A DNA stretch of 64,000 nucleotides from Cacajao melanocephalus (Eukaryota; Chordata; Mammalia; Primates; Pitheciidae): the NCBI GenBank assembly GCA_963573385.1, contig CAUYLG010052066.1, positions 60,667-124,666 of the forward strand. Reading direction: 5' to 3'. A program made the translations under genes and the position numbers. Position 1 is the stretch's first letter; every line of letters begins with the position of its first letter. Shown here in pieces: positions 1 through 64,000 of this stretch. The notes below the pieces were generated by a model. The model saw only the letters and a program-made list of their open reading frames with translations, ran no database searches and was not told the origin of the DNA.

Positions 1-692
1 CTTAGTGGTCTTCCCTAGGCAACAGTAATCTAATGTTCAATGGGCACTTCATACTCAGTACGTTGCCAGATTCTATGCTAAGCGATTTATGGGTATTGGC
101 TCACTCACCTCTGTTGGCAGCATGAGGAAAGCACACCAATCAATCACCCTCACTTTACAGAAAAGAAAACAAGTTTCAGTGAGGTCGTCACTTGGCTAAA
201 GCTGCCCACATAGTGATGGCAGAATCTGAGTTTGAACCTTGGGAGTTTGACTCGAGACTTATTTATGCTTTTGTTCCTTCTACATAGTCCTGCCTTGCTC
301 TGTCCGCCATCACAAACGTTTCTTTTTGGCACAGTCCTGAGACTGAGGGCCCCTTGCGGGCAGGGAGCAAATCTAGCTCTCCTGCAATTCCGCAGAAGCG
401 TCAGCCCTAGTTGAGGAGTTACTGTCTCTGTGCACCACAGACGCTAACCGAATTGAAGAGGAGGCAGCAAAGAACATCCTGGGGCAGTTTTGGGGGAATA
501 GCATGGGGCAATTTTGGGGAACACCATGGGGAAGTTTTGGGCTGAGGAAATTCGCTCAAGTTGCTGCTTTTTCAAAAAGCTGTGTGATCTTAAAGCCACT
601 CATTTCACCCAGCCTTCTTGAGCTAGGTTAGACCAAGCAACTTCTGAAATTTCTTCCAACCCAAGAGCTCCTTCTCAGTTTTCTAGACTTAC
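1..692 (-). other. ABLIM3 intron 3' of w20 (partial)
   Basis: Intron sequence with the donor of w20 at its right end. About 150-300 looks like a decayed MIR in reverse orientation. A three-copy short tandem repeat lies at 481-545. No headpiece exon was found here. Confidence 0.75.
481..545. repeat. Three-copy ~23-bp G-rich minisatellite
   Basis: Three imperfect units begin with GGGG at 481, 505 and 528. Each has the form ggggcarttttggggaa followed by a short CAT-ending spacer. Units are 24, 23 and about 18 bp. The plus strand carries six G runs with 7-8 nt loops. Confidence 0.75.
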
Positions 693-54533
<53,841 letters not shown>

Positions 54534-57500
54534 CTTGGGGAAACAAGGAGGGAAACAGGGGCACGATGAGTCCAGGGAGGGTCTGCAAGCAGAAGGTCCT
54601 CACTGGGGGAAAGGCTGGTATCTGTGTCATGAGTGGCCAGAGAATGGTAGCATGTCAGACTTCACAGGCCTTTGGGGCCAGTATTCCTTAAAGAACGGCC
54701 AGTAGGCCACTAGCATCAGAATCACCCCAGAAGTTTCTTACAATGCAGATGCCTGGGACTGAATCAGACTCCCTAGAACTGGGGCCTGGACATCTGCATT
54801 TGAACAGCACCTCCCCGTCCCACTAGGCTGATTCCAATGCACATTAAGAAGCACTGATGATGTATAATCCTCCCAGTACGTGAATGAAAAGTTCAGTGCC
54901 ATGTGGCTCACGCAAGGCTGCACAGCTGGTGGAAATAGGAATGTAATAAAAGAATCATTCAGTTAAACATTTCCTGGGTACTTCTTATGTGCATGGTTCT
55001 GTGCCAGGTGAAGAGCAGTGTGGGAACCATATGCTCCGAATCCCAACCTGGAGTCACCTTAGAATGGCAATGGGATAGATGATTTGAAGTCTAGAATCTG
55101 TGCTCACCGCAGCCATAAGAGAGGGTGGGTCTATTCCCAGGCAGGAATAATAAAAAGCAATCCCTGAATTTCAAAGAGCTAAAAATGCTGCAGAGAGAAG
55201 ATCATATAGAAAAAAAGCCCCATATCATAGGTGATGGGCCATGGAGCCGGTGCAAGCAGTAAGGACTGTGAGTGAGGTGGAGACTTGTCAGTTGGAAGGG
55301 ATCATGAGAGGCTTTTCAGAGGAGGTAGCATCTGAGTTGAACACTAAAGGAACAGAATGAACCCAAGCACAGAGGCAGGAAGGTGCCAGTGATATTTGTG
55401 TGGAGGCTGGAGTAGGGGTGGTGTTTGTAGGAAGTGGTGGGAAGTAATGCAGGAAAAGATTGTTCACACCAGTTGGAGGAAGGCCTGAATCCCGTTTAAG
55501 ATTAGGTTTTGTAGGATACTGAGGAGCCATGGATGGTTCTTTTCCTAGTTTAAAAAAATTTAGAAAAAAACTCAAACATATACAAAAATGGGAGAAGATT
55601 GTAATAATTCTCCATCACTCAGCTGCAAAAATGATCGATTGCATTGATGGCTTTTGAACAGAGACGCAACAGGATTTTACAAGGCATTTCATAAAGTCTC
55701 TTGGAATATTCTTTTGGATAATAGGGAGAAATAAATGTAGGACAAAATAGAAAAACAAGTAGATTTATAGGTGCTTGAACAATTGAATTATGTGGGCTCC
55801 ACCCCCACTGGACTTAGAAATATGAGAAATGAGATTTTCCCGTAAGGAGCTTGAAATCAACGCATGATGGGCGGAGCAGAAAGAGGCAAAGTTTCTTCTA
55901 AGGGAATAAATGGCTCGCAGGGCCGGCAGAACTGCAGTAACCCACTGAATGTACTGATCGGCTAAAGCAAGGATGCGCCGGCCAGGAAGGGGGCTGGTTA
56001 GCAATCAGAGGAAGGCAACTGGGGAGCCCATTCAAATCCTGTCACCAGCTCCCCTGGTTCTGAGGCTGCTCTCTGATGGACTAACTTCCCACCTAGATTG
56101 CCTTTCAGAGGCCAGGTGCTGGCTAGGCCACTATGAAACAGTCCATCTGAAAGTCACTGCTCTTGTCTACATTGATGAGCAGGTATTCTGGGTTTCTACA
56201 TCATTTTCCTGAGGACTTAGTTAGTACAAGTCAGCTTTTTCAAGGGTGATCAATGATGGGGAAACTAATGAGATAGTTACCAAGCCTGTAAGTCTGAAGA
56301 GTCAGCCTGGAACTGAGTGAGAACATCCTAGCAAATACTACCTCACCTTTAACAGGGAAAGTTGTTTTGCAAAAGCAGCCAGGTTAAAAATGGGAGAGAC
56401 TGCCAGGTGAATGCCAGAAATATTTCATAAGTGTTTGTTCACCTTTGGGGGCTGGTGGCTTAAAGGGTGAGGCTGAGTGAGGAGGAGGCAGTTCCAGAAG
56501 TCACTGCATGGGGGAACAGCTCAGGACAGTGGGAGACACAGTGGTCTGACAGTCAAACCACCCAGCCTCTGGTCTCATCACAGCCACTGAGTTTCTGGAC
56601 AACAGTGAACTCTACCCTCTCTTCTCTGGGGCCTCTGTTCACTCATATGCAGAATGAAGAGGCGGAACTTCTTTTAGAATTGACATGCTGTAAGTCTATG
56701 GGAAGAAAACTTCCTTTAGGGCTTACTATATGCCTAAACATTTTAGACTCAGTGTGGAGTATTGCTTGTGACCCCTGACACCACCCCTATGAAGAGGCAG
56801 GGGTATGGCGGAGGTGGTGGTGGTGGCAGAAGTCTGGGAAGGGGTCATCTTCCATCAGGCTTTATGAAAATTCATCACACCAAACAATGGCTGGCCTCAT
56901 AAGCAGGCGAAGCCAGAGCACAGGCTGTTCTGGGCTGTGCAGGTGGTGGAGAAATTGACTTCATGGCTGTGGAATCAGTGAGGTCATGGCCTGCAACCTC
57001 ATTGGAAACAGCTCCTGTTTTTTCCCTCTTTTTCCCTCTCCTTTGTCTCCCTTGCCAACTCCACCCCTAGAGACACCTCTCCCAGTGGAGAAATCCAGGA
57101 GACCATAGGAAAACCTGGAACAATAAGTCCTCCATTTCCCCCAAGGAACTGAAGGAGGAAATTTTTGGTAGAAAGGTTGTAAAGGTTGATAAGTCTCTCA
57201 GAGATCCCTGGAGATACAGTGGGGAACACAGGGATGGAAGGCAAGCTGGACCAGCATGACAGATGGATCTGAGGCTGAGTGGAGCCAGACATTCAAATAA
57301 CAGGAAAGCCACGGAGTGGGTTTGTAGTATGGAAGTGACGTGGAATTAATACACCTGGGGCCATCATTATTCTGTGAATAAAAAAAAATAAATTCTATCA
57401 ATTAAAAAAATGCAGGCCATTTGGTTGGACAATGGAACGGAATATTCAACATTAAAACTGCTTTGAGCAAATCTAGAATAAATGCTCAGTGTGAATATAA

Positions 57501-57829
57501 GGCCCAGAAGGAGGCCTTGCACACGGCCCCGGAATGTGTCAGTGAACAATGTATTGTTTCATAGGTTATTGGACCTTTGTCCATGGTCCTGTTCTAGCAC
57601 TCAAGTGCTGGGAGATTTTGAAAAGTTTACCCCAGCTCTCTGGAGCTCATTTGTAAGATGAAGGGGCTGGGTAGCTAACTGAGGACACATCTAGATCAGA
57701 AAGCCCAAGATTCTGTCATACAATTTCTGTGATTTTCAACTTTTCGAATGAGACTGGATTTTATGGAATTTCAAAATCTGAGAGTTAGAAGGGCCCCCTG
57801 AAGGTGACCTAATTCATTATTCAGAACAT

Positions 57830-62161
<4,332 letters not shown>

Positions 62162-62162
62162 A

Positions 62163-63912
62163 TTTTAACAGTTTTAATGAGATATAATTCACATGTCATA
62201 TATGCCAACAATTTAAAATGTAGAATTCAACCGTTTTTTTTAGCATATTCACAAAGTTGTGCAATCATTACCGCTATCTAATTCCAGAACATTTTCATCA
62301 CCTCCAAAACAAGCCACAAACCCATTAGAAATCACTTCTTATCTTTCTCCAACAACCCCCAGACGTAGGTAACCATGAATTTGCTTTCTGTCTTTATATA
62401 ATTGGCGTGTTTTGAGCATTTCATACATATGAAATCATACAATATGTAGCCTTTTGTGACTGTTTTCTTTCACATGTTTTCAAGGTTTATTCCCAGTGGG
62501 GCATTTATTAGTATTTCATTCCTTTTTATCGCTAAATAGTATCCCTCTGTGGGGATATATCACATTTTATTTATCCATTCATTGGTTGATAAGATTTTTC
62601 TACTTTTTGGCTATTATAAATAATGCTGCTGTGAACATTCATGTATATATTTCTGTGTGAACCTATATTTTTCTTCTCTTGAGTATATACTGAGGAATGG
62701 AATTTGGAATTGCTGGGTCATATGGTAACTCTACGTTTAATCTTTTGAGAAACTGCCAGACTATTCTCCCAAGTAGCTGTACCATTTTACTTTCCTTTCT
62801 AGCAGCAATGTATGAGAATTCTAATGTCTCCACATCCTCATCAACACTAGTTATCTATCTTTTTGATTATAGCCTTTCTAATAGATGTGAAGCGCTTTCA
62901 CATTGTGGTTTGATTTGCATTTCTTTGATGTTGAGCATTTTTTCATGTGCTTATTGGACATCTGTATAACTTCTCTGGATAAATGTCTATTCATATCCTT
63001 TGACCATTTTGAAACTAGGTTATTTGTCTTTTTATTATAAAATTGTAAGAATTCTTTACGTAGCCTAGACACAAACGTTTTTCAGATTTATAATTTGCAA
63101 ATATTTTCTCCCATTCTGTGGGTTGTCTTTTCACATTCTTTCTTTTTTTTTTTATAGAGAGAGAAACAGGAGGAGAGAGAGAAACAGGAGGAGAGAAAGA
63201 AACAGCTAACTCTCATGCTGAGTGAGAGAATCCAGAAAGTGGAATCCAGGAGAGGAGAGCAGCTGCCAAACTGAGTGGAAAGGAATAGAGAGAGATGGAG
63301 TTTAGGAGGGGAAGACAGGCTTCCAGGAGAGAGTGTGGAAGGGGACTCCAGAGGGGAAATCCAGGAGAGAGAAAGACGGCTTCTATGAGAGTGTTGGTTG
63401 AAGGGGACCCAAACATGGAGTCCCGTCTTTTCACATCCTTGATGGTGTATTTTGAAGCATAAAAGTTTTAAATTTTGATAATATCTAATTAATATATTTT
63501 CCTTTGTTGCTTGTGTTTTTGTGTCACATCTAAGAAGGTTTTGCATAACTCAGAATCACAATGATTTATTCTTATATTTTTTCCTAAGAGTTTCTCAATT
63601 TTAGCTTCTACATTTAGGTCTTTGATCAATTTTTAACTTTTATGTATGTGTAAAGGAAGAGTCTGACTTCGTTTTTTGCTTATGAACACAAAAAATTCAG
63701 TTTTCCAAGCACCTCTTGTTGAAAGGACCATTCTTTCCCTCTTGCGTTATCTCGACAGCCTTGTTAAAAATCAACTGACCATAAGTATAAGAGTTTATGT
63801 TTATATTCTTGACTTTATTCATTTCTATGTCTATCCTTGTCCTAGTACCACCCTATCTTGTTTATTACAGCAATTATTGGCATAAAAGAGGTTTTTAATA
63901 ACCATTTTTAGA
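62163..63912 (-). repeat. L1M-type 3' region, reverse, interrupted by a younger insertion
   Basis: Starts with the complement of the L1 3' terminus (gttttaatgagatataattc). It continues through gaattgctgggtcatatggt and the ttttctcccattctgtgggt block to the aaaaatcaactgaccataag segment of ORF2. It is split at 63141-63424 by the retroposon. Confidence 0.85.
63141..63424 (-). mobile_element. Unidentified ~284-bp poly(A) retroposon
   Basis: Inserted in the L1M, flanked by 16-bp direct repeats at 63125-63140 and 63425-63440 (gtcttttcacat-t/c-ctt form, one mismatch). The plus-strand left end is T-rich, so the sense strand is minus and ends in a poly(A) tail. The body is pyrimidine-rich on the sense strand with repeated ctctcctgga words. 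It resembles neither Alu nor L1, and I cannot name the source RNA. Confidence 0.8.
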
Positions 63913-64000
63913 CTGCATTCTAGCCTGGGCAATAGAACAAGAATCCCATTCTCTTTCCCTCTTTCTCTTCCTCTTTCTTTCTCTCTTACATTCTTTTTTT
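63913..64000 (+). repeat. Alu tail fragment and pyrimidine-rich run
   Basis: ctgcattctagcctgggcaa followed by tagaacaagaatcccattct resembles the last 40 bases of an Alu or its monomer. CTTT-rich low-complexity DNA then runs to the window edge. Confidence 0.6.

Noticed and set aside
1..692. Last exons of ABLIM3 (headpiece end and stop codon)
   Set aside because: No segment encodes the expected headpiece tail; it must lie to the left of the window.
54534..57800. Upstream exon with the first LIM1 finger
   Set aside because: No minus-strand segment with splice sites and a CxxC...HxxC pattern was found, so the exon is taken to lie to the right of the window.
63088..63546. 152-codon minus-strand frame across the retroposon as a possible gene
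   Set aside because: It spans L1 sequence, a target-site duplication and a poly(A) tail. The Ser/Leu-rich translation follows from CT-rich DNA.

Overview
This window is ordinary vertebrate nuclear DNA from a primate. Alu elements (full-length or nearly so at six places), L1 pieces, L2/MIR fossils and GT-AG spliced coding exons separated by long introns all show this. No prokaryotic-style genes, operons or CRISPR arrays are present. One gene explains all of the coding signal: ABLIM3 (actin-binding LIM protein 3), read on the minus strand. Twenty consecutive coding exons run from 54533 (5' side) down to 693 (3' side). I call them w1 to w20 in transcription order. All exon-exon phases join without a break and give about 594 codons. 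The first coding exon (start codon and first half of LIM1) lies beyond the right edge, and the end of the villin headpiece with the stop codon lies beyond the left edge.

Layout from the 5' side of the gene (right) to the 3' side (left). Positions 54534-64000 are a 5' intron filled mainly with old minus-strand L1, one Alu, and a short unidentified poly(A) retroposon. Exons w1-w6 (54533-22167) encode the LIM domains: the rest of LIM1, then LIM2, LIM3 and LIM4. They are spread over large introns holding Alus, MIR/L2 fragments, an MLT1-type LTR, a nested L1, an inverted pair of unknown repeats and a 1-kb TGG/TGA-rich satellite. Exons w7-w17 (19644-3005) encode the serine/tyrosine-rich linker in small, mostly frame-neutral exons. 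Exons w18-w20 (2166-693) lead into the villin headpiece and include an 8-nucleotide microexon.

Together the exons describe a cytoskeletal adaptor. Four zinc-binding LIM domains recruit partners, a flexible linker connects them, and a C-terminal headpiece binds F-actin. abLIM family proteins are known to link actin to STARS/SRF signalling. The human gene is at 5q32 and reads on the plus strand there, so this window is either reverse-complemented or from another primate assembly. I found no previously undescribed biological system. The most interesting items are the microexon that controls whether the headpiece is read in frame, the unidentified retroposon at 63141-63424, the inverted repeat pair near 41 kb, and the MIR-seeded satellite near 49 kb.
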